64,000 bases of DNA from Paraflavitalea soli (GCF_003555545.1 NZ_CP032157.1:3724546-3788545), one strand, 5' to 3'; numbered from the stretch's first letter, positions 44,879 through 56,075 are shown. Made by a program: numbers and translations. Notes: generated by a model not told the origin, from the sequence alone.

Positions 44879-44886
44879 CAAAACTA
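44879..44886 (-). promoter_or_regulatory. -7 box directly before the purM start codon
   Basis: TAGTTTTG on the minus strand fits TAnnTTTG. Its last base is 6 nt from the ATG at 44873, so transcription from it would give a leaderless or almost leaderless mRNA. It borders heptad element D. Confidence 0.4.
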
Positions 44887-44892
44887 AGAAAG

Positions 44893-45013
44893 AAGTCCGG
44901 AAGTTGGAAAAGTCCGAGAGTCGGAAAGCTGAAAATACAGGCCTGGAAAGCGTGAAAAGTCCGGGCTTACGGCCTTTCAGACTATGGAATTTCCGGACTT
45001 TCAGAGTATTTTC
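44893..45013. repeat. Degenerate heptad inverted-repeat element D
   Basis: Words such as AAGTCCG, AAGTTGG, GAGAGTC and GGAAAGC run along 44893-44936 with slips in register. The right side carries inverse words (CCTTTCA, TTTCCGGACTTTCAG) at 44973-45006, and GTGAAAAGTCC sits between. It fills the whole gap between divergent purM and ribF. Confidence 0.55.
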
Positions 45014-45024
45014 GCACCGCATTT

Positions 45025-46020
45025 ATGAAAGTTTACCATTCTACAGACAATATACCTGCCTTTAACCGGGCGGTGCTCACCATAGGTACATTCGACGGGG
45101 TACACCTGGGGCATTGGCAAATACTGGAGCAATTACAGGAAGAAGCCCGGCGGATAGGCGGAGAAACGGTCATTATCACGTTCCATCCGCACCCCCGCAA
45201 AGTGGTTTCGGCTGAACAGCCTGCTTTTCACCTGCTCAATACGATTGAGGAAAGGATTGAATTGCTGGAAAAATGTGGTATTGATCACCTGGTGATCGTA
45301 CCCTTTACCGCTGATTTTGCGCAGCAGACGCCGGAGGCCTATATAGAGCATTTTTTGATAGAAAAGTTCCATCCGCATACGATCATCATCGGATACGACC
45401 ACCGCTTTGGACAGGGCCGTACAGGCAATTATAAACTATTGGAAGTCTATAGCGCGCGTTCAGGCTTCCGGCTAATGGAGATACCGCCGCATGTCATTGA
45501 CGAGAATACAGTGAGCTCTACACGCATCAGGCAGGCCATCCTGGAAAGCCGGATCGAACAGGCCAATAGCTTACTGGGCTATGATTTCTTTTTCGAAGGC
45601 ACGGTAGTGGAAGGTAATAAACTGGGCAGGGTGTTGGGCTATCCCACCGCCAACCTGCGCATGGAAAACGAGGAAAAACTGGTACCGGGCAATGGCATCT
45701 ATGTGGTGGAAGCGGAGATCATGGATCGTGAATCGGCAATCGGCAATCGGCAATCTTTTGATTCGCCGATCGCTCTCCCGGGAACCATCAAAGGCATGAT
45801 GAGCATCGGCATACGACCTACTATCACGGATAACAGGCGAACCATCGAGGTAAACCTGTTTGACTTCAATACCAACATCTATGGACGTACGCTTCGGGTA
45901 TACGTAAAGAAATACCTGCGGGCGGAAGAAAAGTTTGATGGCCTGGAAGCACTGAAGGAGCAACTGGCCAAAGACAAGGAAGACACGCTTCATTATTTTG
46001 GCCTTAATTCATCATCTTAG
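45025..46020 (+). CDS. ribF: Bifunctional riboflavin kinase/FMN adenylyltransferase with a repeat-derived insertion
   Basis: 331 residues. LTIGTFDGVHLGHWQIL holds the nucleotidyltransferase HxGH motif; IIGYDHRFGQGRTGN and STRIRQAIL follow. The flavokinase half has GRVLGYPTANLRMENE and RPTITDNRRTIEVNLFDFN. It makes FMN and FAD. Residues about 234-250 (DRESAIGNRQSFDSPIA) come from heptad element C and lie between two conserved strands. The 3' end overlaps holA by 17 bp, tail to tail. Confidence 0.96.
   Translation: MKVYHSTDNIPAFNRAVLTIGTFDGVHLGHWQILEQLQEEARRIGGETVIITFHPHPRKVVSAEQPAFHLLNTIEERIELLEKCGIDHLVIVPFTADFAQQTPEAYIEHFLIEKFHPHTIIIGYDHRFGQGRTGNYKLLEVYSARSGFRLMEIPPHVIDENTVSSTRIRQAILESRIEQANSLLGYDFFFEGTVVEGNKLGRVLGYPTANLRMENEEKLVPGNGIYVVEAEIMDRESAIGNRQSFDSPIALPGTIKGMMSIGIRPTITDNRRTIEVNLFDFNTNIYGRTLRVYVKKYLRAEEKFDGLEALKEQLAKDKEDTLHYFGLNSSS
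45724..45772. repeat. Heptad inverted-repeat element C inside ribF
   Basis: AATCGGC is repeated three times in exact 7-bp register (45731-45751), preceded by GATCGTG and followed by AATCTTT. The nearby GATTCGCCGATCG (45760-45772) is its imperfect reverse complement (GCCGATT core). Confidence 0.75.
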
Positions 46021-47002
46021 CCACCATCTCTTTCAACAGGGAAGCGTCTGATGTACCCACATCATTCACACCAATGCTTTTGAGGTTGTATTGATGTAAT
46101 AATAGCAAGGCGCTTTCAGTACCCCCGTACCCGTAATTTTTTGCGGTAAGCAGGTAGTCTTTCACAAACCAGGCATTAACACCGATATTCAGCGCAATTG
46201 TTTTATCATCTTTGGCAGTCTGCCCAAAGATCATATAGGTTTTACTGAACAGGTTGTACAGGGCGGGCAATACCAGCTGGATAGGCGCTGCTTTGGGATT
46301 AGCCTCAAAATACTGGATGATGCGCATGGCTTTGGCAAGGTCCCTGGAAGCAACGGCGCTTTGCAGTTCAAATGGGTTGTATTCCTTGCTTACACCTACA
46401 TATTTTTCAATATCATCTTCGGTAATATTCTTGCGCTCGCCCAGGTTCACCAGCATCTTATCGATCTCATTGTTGATGCGGCTAAGGTCATTCCCAATAT
46501 GGTCCACCAGGAGCAACAAAGCTTTCTGAGACATGGAATAACCTTTTGACTGCACCAGTTCGTTGGTCCAGTCGGGCAGCTGGTTATCATACATCTTTTT
46601 GGTTGTAAGCATCTCCCCTTTTTCTTTGAGGGTCTTTGCCAGCTTGCTACGGCCATCTACTTTTTTTTCTTTATATGATACAACGAAGATGGTAGACTTT
46701 AAAGGATTCTCTATATAAGGTTCCAATTTGTCAATATCCCGCATTTGCTGGGCTTCTTTTAACAATACGACCTGCTTGTCTGAAAACATGGGATACCGGC
46801 GGCATGCATTGATGATATCAGGCCAGCTGGCGTCCTTACCATAAAATACAGTGAGGTTAAAACCAGCCTCCGCCTCACTCAGGATATGGTGCTCGGCATA
46901 GTTAACAACCTTATCAATAAAGAAATCTTCCTCTCCTTCCAGCCAATAGATAGGTTTAAATTGCTTTTTCTTCCAATCAGATAGTATTTTTTCAGCAGAC
47001 AT
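46004..47002 (-). CDS. holA: DNA polymerase III delta subunit
   Basis: Start set at 47002 (MSAEKILSDWKKKQFKPIYWLEGEEDFFIDKVV); 332 residues. YWLEGEEDFFIDK is the delta N-terminal motif, with YPMFSDKQVVLLKEAQ and the C-terminal helical bundle (ALLLLVDHIGNDLSRINNEIDKMLVNL) that contacts the clamp-loader ring. It opens the beta clamp during replication. A longer frame to 47074 adds residues with no similarity. Confidence 0.92.
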   Translation of the reverse strand: MSAEKILSDWKKKQFKPIYWLEGEEDFFIDKVVNYAEHHILSEAEAGFNLTVFYGKDASWPDIINACRRYPMFSDKQVVLLKEAQQMRDIDKLEPYIENPLKSTIFVVSYKEKKVDGRSKLAKTLKEKGEMLTTKKMYDNQLPDWTNELVQSKGYSMSQKALLLLVDHIGNDLSRINNEIDKMLVNLGERKNITEDDIEKYVGVSKEYNPFELQSAVASRDLAKAMRIIQYFEANPKAAPIQLVLPALYNLFSKTYMIFGQTAKDDKTIALNIGVNAWFVKDYLLTAKNYGYGGTESALLLLHQYNLKSIGVNDVGTSDASLLKEMVAKMMN

Positions 47003-47232
47003 GGGGACGTAGAATATTTGAAATTGGTGCAATATTACACCAAAAAAGGTCTTGTTTGGGGAGTAAATATACACAGCTATAACACAATACTATACTACAT
47101 TTCAGCGTTTTTCACCCCGCCATTCCACCTCCCTTTGGGAAATTCTGGCATGGTTTTGGACTAACCCATTATCGTAAACCTAATAAAGGGGTTAGAACCC
47201 AAATTTTAAACTTTTGAAAACACATATTAACT

Positions 47233-48210
47233 ATGAGCACAACCAATTATCCATCAGCTAGTCCTCAAAATCAGCCTCCTAAAAAGGATTCTAAAAATCT
47301 GATCATCGGTCTGTTGGCCGTTGGTATCCTTGGTACATGGGGTTATTTTCTGTGGGACAAAAACAAATCTGACCAACAGATCACTTCTCTGCAAACTCAA
47401 TATGTTGCAGTAGATTCTTCCAAGAATGAATTGCAAAAGAGCTTTGATGCAGCGGTTATCCGCCTGGATTCACTGACCGGTTATAACAATGAACTGGAAG
47501 GTAAATTAAGCGAGCGTAACAGCGAGATCCAGAAGATGAAAAATAACATCGCTGCCAAACTGAAAAAAGAAAGGCTGACCGAAAGAGAGAAAAAAGAACT
47601 TGCTGCACAGATCACTGACCTGAATAGCAAGATCAATAACCTGGAGCAGGAAGTTGCCCGTCTGACCCAAGAGAATCAGGTGCTGACTACTGAGAAGACT
47701 CAGTTAACAGCTGACAAAGAAAAGCTCTCTACTGACCTCGCAACCACCAATACTGCCAAGCAGGAATTGGAGAAGAAAGTAGACGTAGCTTCTACCCTGA
47801 ATGCTTCCAGCATCGCTATCACACCGATCGACGAAAGAAGCGGTGGCAAAGAAAAAGTAACTACTACTGCAAAACGCGTAGACAAACTGGTTATCTCTTT
47901 CGATGTTGACAATCGTATTGCTGCCGGCGGTGCAACCGACGTATATGTAGCAGTAACTGATCCGGAAGGAAAGCCTGTAACTGTTGAAGCACTGGGTTCC
48001 GGTACTTTCACTACCCGTGAAGAAGGCGACAAGTTCTACACTTTCAAAATGCCTGTTACTATCGAAACTGGTAAGAAAGTACACGTAGAATATCCCTGGA
48101 AACAAAACAGCGGTTTCAAGAGAGGTAACTACAAGATTGAGGTTTACCACAATGGCTTCAAGATCGGAGAAGGTGTACGTGAGCTGAAAAAAGGTGGCAT
48201 CTTCGGATAA
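47233..48210 (+). CDS. Single-pass membrane protein with long coiled coil and C-terminal beta domain
   Basis: 325 residues. Pro/Ser/Gln-rich head, one TM (NLIIGLLAVGILGTWGYFLW, about 22-41), a coiled coil from about 45 to 180 (heptads with Leu, Lys, Glu, Gln), then a beta domain (VDKLVISFDVDNRIAAGGATDVYVAVTDPEGKPV) ending GGIFG. Codon choice (CGT, AAC, ACC, GAA) is more biased than in neighbours, as in highly expressed genes, and a strong terminator follows. No family name can be given. Confidence 0.75.
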   Translation: MSTTNYPSASPQNQPPKKDSKNLIIGLLAVGILGTWGYFLWDKNKSDQQITSLQTQYVAVDSSKNELQKSFDAAVIRLDSLTGYNNELEGKLSERNSEIQKMKNNIAAKLKKERLTEREKKELAAQITDLNSKINNLEQEVARLTQENQVLTTEKTQLTADKEKLSTDLATTNTAKQELEKKVDVASTLNASSIAITPIDERSGGKEKVTTTAKRVDKLVISFDVDNRIAAGGATDVYVAVTDPEGKPVTVEALGSGTFTTREEGDKFYTFKMPVTIETGKKVHVEYPWKQNSGFKRGNYKIEVYHNGFKIGEGVRELKKGGIFG

Positions 48211-48240
48211 TCACTAACAGATATTTAAGAAATAAAAAGG

Positions 48241-48271
48241 ACCGTTCCGGCTATACCGGAGCGGTTTTTTT
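48241..48271 (+). terminator. Strong terminator after the coiled-coil gene
   Basis: ACCGTTCCGG pairs with CCGGAGCGGT (one G:T pair) around a CTATA loop, followed by seven T. It sits between the convergent coiled-coil and large outer-membrane genes. Confidence 0.8.
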
Positions 48272-48276
48272 ATGCC

Positions 48277-51200
48277 TTATAGCAATGCCCTGATGGCTGC
48301 TCTTCCAATATGTACTACCCTTGAAGTGCCTGGTTTACGGCCCTCGTATTGGATATTTATTTCCAGGCTGTTGGACAGGCGCTTGGTAAGGTCCAGGTTC
48401 CAGAGGAAGTTCTTACCAGGCAACAACCCATCGAGTATGATATAGGCAGAAGGTGAATTGGTATTGGGGACAGCATCGAGGGAACTAAAAGTAATATTGT
48501 TGTAAGTAAATCGTGTTTGTATAGACGTGCTCTGCAGGATGTTGTATTTAATTTCCGAGGTCAGTGCATTGGACATTGATTTTTCCTGGCTTCCCGTTTG
48601 GTTTTCCTTCTCTGTAAATTTATATCCTACCATGGCGCGGAAACCGGCCCCTTTTGTAAACGTAAGCCTGGGCTCTACTGCATACTGATCGATCTTGAAA
48701 TTGCGGTTGCTGAATTTAACATTGGAATTGGTGAGTTGATTGATGCCTGTCTTGCCACTCACTTCCAACATGAACAGACGGGTAATATTCCATCGGCCGC
48801 GCAGGTTCCATTCATCCAGTTTACGGCTTTCATAACCATAAGTGAGTAATGATTTACTGCTATTGCGGGAATTGTTGACATCAAACCCCCATTTGGGGCT
48901 GAACCGGTTATAAGAAAACGTATTGATAAAAATAGAGTTCAGCGTGATGAGGGAGGTATCGCTTAAAGGCGCTTTAAAGGGATTGAACTGTACAATGCCC
49001 CTGGCTATTTCTTTTTTGTTGAGCTGCAGGGAAGATTGAAGGTTTACATTGGCCAATAGCTTCATGAAACGCTTAGCATCGGTCAGGTTAATGATAGACC
49101 TGGGATTGAGCCCTACGGTGTAATTGAAGGTATTGTAATTGGCTTTCACAAATTGATTGGTAGGGATAAAAATGCGGATGTACTTGGCCTGGTCCTGGAA
49201 TAAGGCAACCTCAAACTCGTTGAGCTGCTGGATGCCATCGTTATTGTAATCGATCCAGGTATATTCACCCTGTCCTGCGGGCACTTCCAGGTAAGCATAA
49301 TCACGCTTCTGCTCCTGCCCTGCTCCTACTTCATACAATACATTGCCGGTTACCAATCCTCCCCATTCATTCACCAGGTATTCGGCCCTTCCCAACAGGC
49401 TATTATCGGCCTTCTGGGTAGTTACCTTATCATTGAGGATAGTAAGTGTACGGTAAGTACCATTGAAACGGAACTGGTGCCTTTCATTTTTGAGGAGCTC
49501 AGCAAATACATTCACATTATGGCTGCGATCGGAGGTAGCCAGCTCTTTCCCTAATGGATAGGCGTTGGTACGGGTAAAGTAAATAACACCCCAGCGATTG
49601 GGTTTGGTCACATCTGATTTAACGGAGACCTGGAAATTCTCAAAGGAGAAGCTTTGCGCCTGTACAGAATCGGATATCTTATTGTGGATCTCATTATGCT
49701 CAATGGAATAATTAAGGCCCAGGGTATAGTTCTTCAACGCCGGGAAAGCGCGGGACACGTCGATGGTAGGGCGTAGAAAGTATCCTTTATCCGTGATGCT
49801 GTTCACGTTGGAATACATAAATACATTGTTCAGCTTCCAGCCTTTGATGGTATGGTAATGACTGATGGTATTACGAATACCGGTAAAACCGGTACCGCGG
49901 TTATAGTGGGTAAACTGGTACTTGAGGGAGTTGCCTTTTGCATCTGCCAGTTGAGCCGCACCGGTGGCGATGGCCTCATTTTCGGGTGTTACCTGCAGGG
50001 GCAATCCCCAGTCGCGGGTAAACTCTACATTCCTTAAACGCTCCAAGGGTTTAAATTTAGCCTCCACATATTCAAATCCACCTTCTGTCACCAATTGAAG
50101 GCCTACTTTGGATGCCTTAAAGGGTATGGTATTTTTCAACTGCACTTTACCGGCATATCCTTTATCATTACCCTTATCTTTCGACGAGAAAGTATTGACA
50201 TCATAATTACTCATGGCCACCTCGGTATTCAGCACGGTGTTTTTGGTGATGTTGTAATCAATGCCTACACTAATGAGCTGCTGTTTTTTAGGCGTTACCA
50301 GCAATACCGCCGGCTCATACTGTCCCTGCTTTTTCCCGTCTACCGGTTCCACCCAGCGGTACACTTTTCCATTGGCCCCATTGAGGTCGGGAATGTAATC
50401 ACCATTACCCACCCCCACATCGATAAAGGAGAGGCTGTAGCGGGCGCTGTCGGGACTGGTGGTGTATACATAGATTGAGTCGCGGGCAGGGGCGCCAATC
50501 CAGGTGGTATCGATCTTCTTGTACAATATCTTTCCGGCAGCAAAGGTATCGAGGGTAGCAGTGGGATAAAAAGCCCTTGATATGCTATCGCCAATGGTAT
50601 TGAGGAATAGCTTTTGTTTGGGATCCAATGACTGGTTGATGGGCGAGCTTTTGGCGTCGGCATTGTTGAAGAAACCGATGCGCAGTTTTAACTTCTCCCC
50701 CATTTTCACCTCATCGGCCAGGTAGATGTTTGAGTTCAGGTAGTTCCGGTCGGCATATTCAAACTCTACCTGTATCCGCCTGTCCTTGGTGATCATTCGT
50801 TTGGGTGTAAAGGCAATTTCAGCAGTATTGTAATTGATCACATAATCCTGGTCTTCCCCGCGCTGCAACAGTTCGCCATCGATGTATACCCGTTCTGTAT
50901 TGGCCAGCACGACAAAGAAAAATTCATTGTTGGCGCCCTGCAGGCGGTAAGGACCCTGGTTGCCTTCCTGGCCATTGAATACATTGCGGGTAAACTTGCC
51001 TTTGGCAATAGAGCCGCTCACCAGCAGGTTGTTGCTGATAGAAGGGGTAATGGCGGTATTGGTCTCAAAGGAGATTCCTTGCAGGCGTTTATAGAAATTA
51101 AGAAAATAGCTCTGCTGCTGACGAATATCTATATCCCCCAGGCTTAATGACCAGTTCTTTTTCCTGAACTGGAGGAAGATGCGGTCAAACTCATTCAACT

Positions 51201-51783
51201 CCTGGGTGGTGCCATCGGGCTGGATGGGAATATTATTGTCGGTGATGGCGGCTACGATCTCAATGCTATCGGCCAGGTAGCCGTTCAGCTGCAGGTTGAG
51301 GTTGGAGGTGACCACGGCATCCTGGCTGTTGCCAAAAGAGATAGCCCGGCCAAAACTACCATTGTAATTGATATTACCGAAGTTGAAGAACCCTTCGGCT
51401 TGCGATACACCGGCATAATTGGGTGCAAAAGGCTGCCCGATAAAGTTGTTCATGATGCTGTCGTAGGCCATCCTGTTGACCACAGCATTGAGTTTGGCAG
51501 GGAATACGCGGTAGTAGATGACCAGGGTGTCCAGTGGCGGCCTTGTTTTCCAGGTGAGCAGGGCATTCACATAATCGATGGTATAGAGGCTGTCCGGGGC
51601 ACCCAATACAAATACCGTTTTGGGGACGATGCTTACCGAATCCAATTGGGTGATGGGCTGACTGGCCAGAATGGTCTTTTTGCGAAGGTTGGACAAGGGC
51701 TTCTCCGTCCGCGGAGCCTGGGCAAAAGCCGGCTGCAGTAAGGGTAGACTCAATAAAGCGAGTATCAGGATCCTCCCGATCAA
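48277..51783 (-). CDS. Very large outer-membrane protein, function unknown
   Basis: 1168 residues. Signal peptide (LLQPAFAQ, about 22). Residues 30-330 are beta-rich with FDRIFLQFRKKNWSLSLGDIDIRQ and similar strands; from about 340 the pattern of alternating hydrophobic/aromatic strands suggests a large barrel. Near residue 843 lies DYNNDGIQQLNE, a perfect EF-hand-type calcium loop (DxNxDGxxxxxE). The end IGRAAIRALL lacks the usual terminal Phe/Trp. No family is named; SprA-like or other gliding/T9SS barrels are a possibility I could not confirm. Confidence 0.75.
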   Translation of the reverse strand: MIGRILILALLSLPLLQPAFAQAPRTEKPLSNLRKKTILASQPITQLDSVSIVPKTVFVLGAPDSLYTIDYVNALLTWKTRPPLDTLVIYYRVFPAKLNAVVNRMAYDSIMNNFIGQPFAPNYAGVSQAEGFFNFGNINYNGSFGRAISFGNSQDAVVTSNLNLQLNGYLADSIEIVAAITDNNIPIQPDGTTQELNEFDRIFLQFRKKNWSLSLGDIDIRQQQSYFLNFYKRLQGISFETNTAITPSISNNLLVSGSIAKGKFTRNVFNGQEGNQGPYRLQGANNEFFFVVLANTERVYIDGELLQRGEDQDYVINYNTAEIAFTPKRMITKDRRIQVEFEYADRNYLNSNIYLADEVKMGEKLKLRIGFFNNADAKSSPINQSLDPKQKLFLNTIGDSISRAFYPTATLDTFAAGKILYKKIDTTWIGAPARDSIYVYTTSPDSARYSLSFIDVGVGNGDYIPDLNGANGKVYRWVEPVDGKKQGQYEPAVLLVTPKKQQLISVGIDYNITKNTVLNTEVAMSNYDVNTFSSKDKGNDKGYAGKVQLKNTIPFKASKVGLQLVTEGGFEYVEAKFKPLERLRNVEFTRDWGLPLQVTPENEAIATGAAQLADAKGNSLKYQFTHYNRGTGFTGIRNTISHYHTIKGWKLNNVFMYSNVNSITDKGYFLRPTIDVSRAFPALKNYTLGLNYSIEHNEIHNKISDSVQAQSFSFENFQVSVKSDVTKPNRWGVIYFTRTNAYPLGKELATSDRSHNVNVFAELLKNERHQFRFNGTYRTLTILNDKVTTQKADNSLLGRAEYLVNEWGGLVTGNVLYEVGAGQEQKRDYAYLEVPAGQGEYTWIDYNNDGIQQLNEFEVALFQDQAKYIRIFIPTNQFVKANYNTFNYTVGLNPRSIINLTDAKRFMKLLANVNLQSSLQLNKKEIARGIVQFNPFKAPLSDTSLITLNSIFINTFSYNRFSPKWGFDVNNSRNSSKSLLTYGYESRKLDEWNLRGRWNITRLFMLEVSGKTGINQLTNSNVKFSNRNFKIDQYAVEPRLTFTKGAGFRAMVGYKFTEKENQTGSQEKSMSNALTSEIKYNILQSTSIQTRFTYNNITFSSLDAVPNTNSPSAYIILDGLLPGKNFLWNLDLTKRLSNSLEINIQYEGRKPGTSRVVHIGRAAIRALL

Positions 51784-51930
51784 CAGGTGAAATTTCTTGT
51801 AGGTTATAGCGCTTAAAATTAGTATTTTATTGCCTCAACACAGGCTTTTATGCTGTTTATCAATAGCCGCCGTGGGCATGCAACGCAAAAGCCGCCTATT
51901 CTGTCAACCCTTAACCATACACCCTATAAC

Positions 51931-52785
51931 ATGAGGAAAATTTTACCCTTTACCCTGTTCATACTATTGCTTACCAGTTGTACGCGATACGCTATATACC
52001 AAAGCCCGTTACACATCAACACCAACCAATACAGGCCCACTCCCATGCACCAGGAAGGCACTCCTGCGGCCACCTATGCCGGCTTCCACTTTGCGGCTGG
52101 CGGCGCCAACCACCGTTGGCATGATCCCACGTACAGTTTTGCCGGCACTTTACACCGGAGTCATAATTTCGGCAATTTCCAGGCATCTTATGGCACCAAC
52201 CTGATACTGGGGAACTATTCTGTAAGGGGCTTTAACATTATGGACTCTATTCCTTTCTCCGATCGCGCCGCATTTGATATAGCAGGTATCAACAGCCGTG
52301 CTGGCAACAAATTTTTCGGCGCCTGGGGATTTACCGGCAGCATCAATGTACGGACAGATGTGGGCAAAGGCGAATGGAGGGTGCTGGGAACTGAATTGAC
52401 CTGGAACAACGAATTTGGCGAGTATCAGTCCTATCGCCGTAAGCTGCCCCCGGGTATGGCCACGATGGTAGACCGGCACCGCAACTATTTCACCTATGGC
52501 TTTTTTACCGAGATACTGGGGCCTGTCGGAGCCGGCCAAACGCTCGGCTATAAGGTTGCCTGGATAGCGGCAGCCCACCAGGTCCATGACGAAAGAGGGA
52601 TCGGTCAGGACTTTGGACGCGAAAACTACCACCCTGGTTATCTTTCACAAACCCTGCATTTTACATTTGGCACTACCACGCTCTATGGCGCATTCAGCCT
52701 GGGCTCCTATGCATTCGATTGTAAAGTGGGCGCCAGTCTGCGGCTTTCCAACATGAAAAAGGCCGGCAATCATGCCAGCCTATAG
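51931..52785 (+). CDS. Hypothetical lipoprotein, possible barrel
   Basis: Start set at 51931 (MRKILPFTLFILLLTSC), a lipoprotein signal with Cys at 17; 284 residues. The body is rich in Gly, His and Tyr with alternating strands (FHFAAGGANHRWHDPTYSFAGTL; TLGYKVAWIAAAHQ; FTFGTTTLYGAFSLGSYAFD). No family is recognised. It is divergent from the large outer-membrane gene and might be regulated with it. Confidence 0.6.
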   Translation: MRKILPFTLFILLLTSCTRYAIYQSPLHINTNQYRPTPMHQEGTPAATYAGFHFAAGGANHRWHDPTYSFAGTLHRSHNFGNFQASYGTNLILGNYSVRGFNIMDSIPFSDRAAFDIAGINSRAGNKFFGAWGFTGSINVRTDVGKGEWRVLGTELTWNNEFGEYQSYRRKLPPGMATMVDRHRNYFTYGFFTEILGPVGAGQTLGYKVAWIAAAHQVHDERGIGQDFGRENYHPGYLSQTLHFTFGTTTLYGAFSLGSYAFDCKVGASLRLSNMKKAGNHASL

Positions 52786-52827
52786 AATATATTTAACGAA
52801 TAAGTATTAAGCATTCCTCCTCACCAC

Positions 52828-54447
<1,620 letters not shown>

Positions 54448-54468
54448 TTACAACTAAATTTCAGGGCG

Positions 54469-54476
54469 CAAAGGTA
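54469..54476 (-). promoter_or_regulatory. -7 box for the ABC-F gene
   Basis: TACCTTTG on the minus strand fits TAnnTTTG, 25 bp before the ATG, and has the same TACCTTTGC context as the box before yceD. Confidence 0.55.
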
Positions 54477-54734
54477 CGATAAAATAGCTTGTGTAGCTAG
54501 CATACAGGATTAAGAATCTGTGCTTTCCCGACAGCTGCCCAACCCGTTGCGTGCCATTGATAATCAATCATCTATAAAGCAAACAAGCCAGTTTTAGATA
54601 ACCAGCCTCCACGCCACTGGTCTTCAGCCTCCTTTTCGGGCATTTCAGGCGGGTTTTAGGACTACCCATACAGTACACTGTTTCACACTGGCAGCGGCCT
54701 GATTAAGTTTACCCTTTTATTCAACCAGCCAGTC

Positions 54735-56003
54735 ATGAAAATCTTGTGTAAAGAACTATCTATCGCCTGTACTATGGCTGTCCTCGTGGCCCTGGGCAGC
54801 TGTAAGAAACCTATCGACGATAACGGCAATCCCGGGACTGATGAGCCCTATATCCCTATGACCTACCCCGCCGGTACCCCGGAAGGAGCGGTGGTCCAAA
54901 AAAGTATTGGGCCGGCAGGCGGGACGATCACCAGCGCAGATGGGAAGATCAGCCTTTCGATCCCTGCTGGTGCGGTAGCAGCGCCCACTAATTTTTCTAT
55001 ACAACCGATCAGCAATACAGTACCCTTGGGTGCAGGTCCATCTTTCCGGTTGCTGCCGGACAACGTAGCATTCAGCAAACCTGCTACAATCACCCTCACC
55101 TACAACGATGCTATACTGGACGGAAGGGAAGAAGAAGCGCTGGATATTGCCTACCAGGACAATAGAGGTACCTGGAGAGCACTCAACAAGACCGTACAGG
55201 ATACAACAGCACATACGCTAACTGTACAGACCACTGGCCTGCATGATTACAGCATTACAGGGTATTTCCTGTTGAGGCCACTGCAGTCCACTTTAATGGC
55301 GGGTGAATCTACCAGGATACTGGTGGAAAGAGTATCTGTACCCACTACGGAAGAGCAGGGAGACGAAACACCGCTGGGCCATGCCAACCAATATACCAAT
55401 GAGGCCGGATTTGAAAAGTGGGAGATCACCGGGCCTGGAAATATTGATGATTTTCTGAAAGTGGTAGTTGATTATACTGCTCCTTCCACCATAACGGAGG
55501 CATCAGAAACAGAGATACGGGTAACCTTAAAAAATATGCGCCGGCCTTCGCGTTTAGTCAATAAAAAAATATTGCTGCGGAGAAAGATCCACATCGTAAA
55601 AGAGAACTACATGGCCGGTACCTACGATGGGCAACCATTTAGCTGCGTAGGCGTGAGCGTTCTTATATCGGGGGCCAATATTATGATCCAGGGTGTTACT
55701 GCGCAAGGTAAAAGTGTATTGCTACTTATTAATGGAAGCGATGTAGGCAGCTTCCCCTATGGCAATCCCACGCAAAGCGGTAAATCGGAGATCAGGTGTA
55801 ATATTTCGGGAGATGTATATGAAACGGTCTATACGGAATGCGGGCCGCCTTCCATCACTAAATATGCCAGTGGAAGTTTAAGCCTTGGGCGTTTTCAAAG
55901 TGGTGGAATTATCGGTGGAGATTTTCAGGCTACTCTTTATGATGATTCGGGTTGCGCCATCAAGACAAAAGAGATCAGCGGATCATTCAGCGCCCGGAAA
56001 TAG
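54735..56003 (+). CDS. ZU5-like domain lipoprotein
   Basis: 422 residues. Lipoprotein signal (LVALGSC, Cys about 23). Residues 55-120 read KSIGPAGGTITSADGKISLSIPAGAVAAPTNFSIQPI, a ZU5-type beta domain, followed by VAFSKPATITLTYNDAIL. The remaining 250 residues are beta-rich with no named domain. It is probably surface exposed. A strong terminator follows. Confidence 0.75.
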   Translation: MKILCKELSIACTMAVLVALGSCKKPIDDNGNPGTDEPYIPMTYPAGTPEGAVVQKSIGPAGGTITSADGKISLSIPAGAVAAPTNFSIQPISNTVPLGAGPSFRLLPDNVAFSKPATITLTYNDAILDGREEEALDIAYQDNRGTWRALNKTVQDTTAHTLTVQTTGLHDYSITGYFLLRPLQSTLMAGESTRILVERVSVPTTEEQGDETPLGHANQYTNEAGFEKWEITGPGNIDDFLKVVVDYTAPSTITEASETEIRVTLKNMRRPSRLVNKKILLRRKIHIVKENYMAGTYDGQPFSCVGVSVLISGANIMIQGVTAQGKSVLLLINGSDVGSFPYGNPTQSGKSEIRCNISGDVYETVYTECGPPSITKYASGSLSLGRFQSGGIIGGDFQATLYDDSGCAIKTKEISGSFSARK

Positions 56004-56039
56004 TTGAACTGTTGAATAAGCAATAGCTTCCAAAACGAA

Positions 56040-56075
56040 GGGGCTGTATCAAATGATCGATACAGCCCCTTTTTA
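56040..56075 (+). terminator. Rho-independent terminator after the ZU5-like gene
   Basis: GGGGCTGTATC (56040-56050) pairs with GATACAGCCCC (56059-56069), an 11-bp perfect stem, followed by six T. A run of A on the other side lets it serve the convergent peptidase gene too. Confidence 0.85.

Noticed and set aside
31521-45024. CRISPR array reading of the short regular repeats
   Set aside because: Words are 7-8 bp, without spacers of 26-40 bp between identical repeats, and no cas gene is near.
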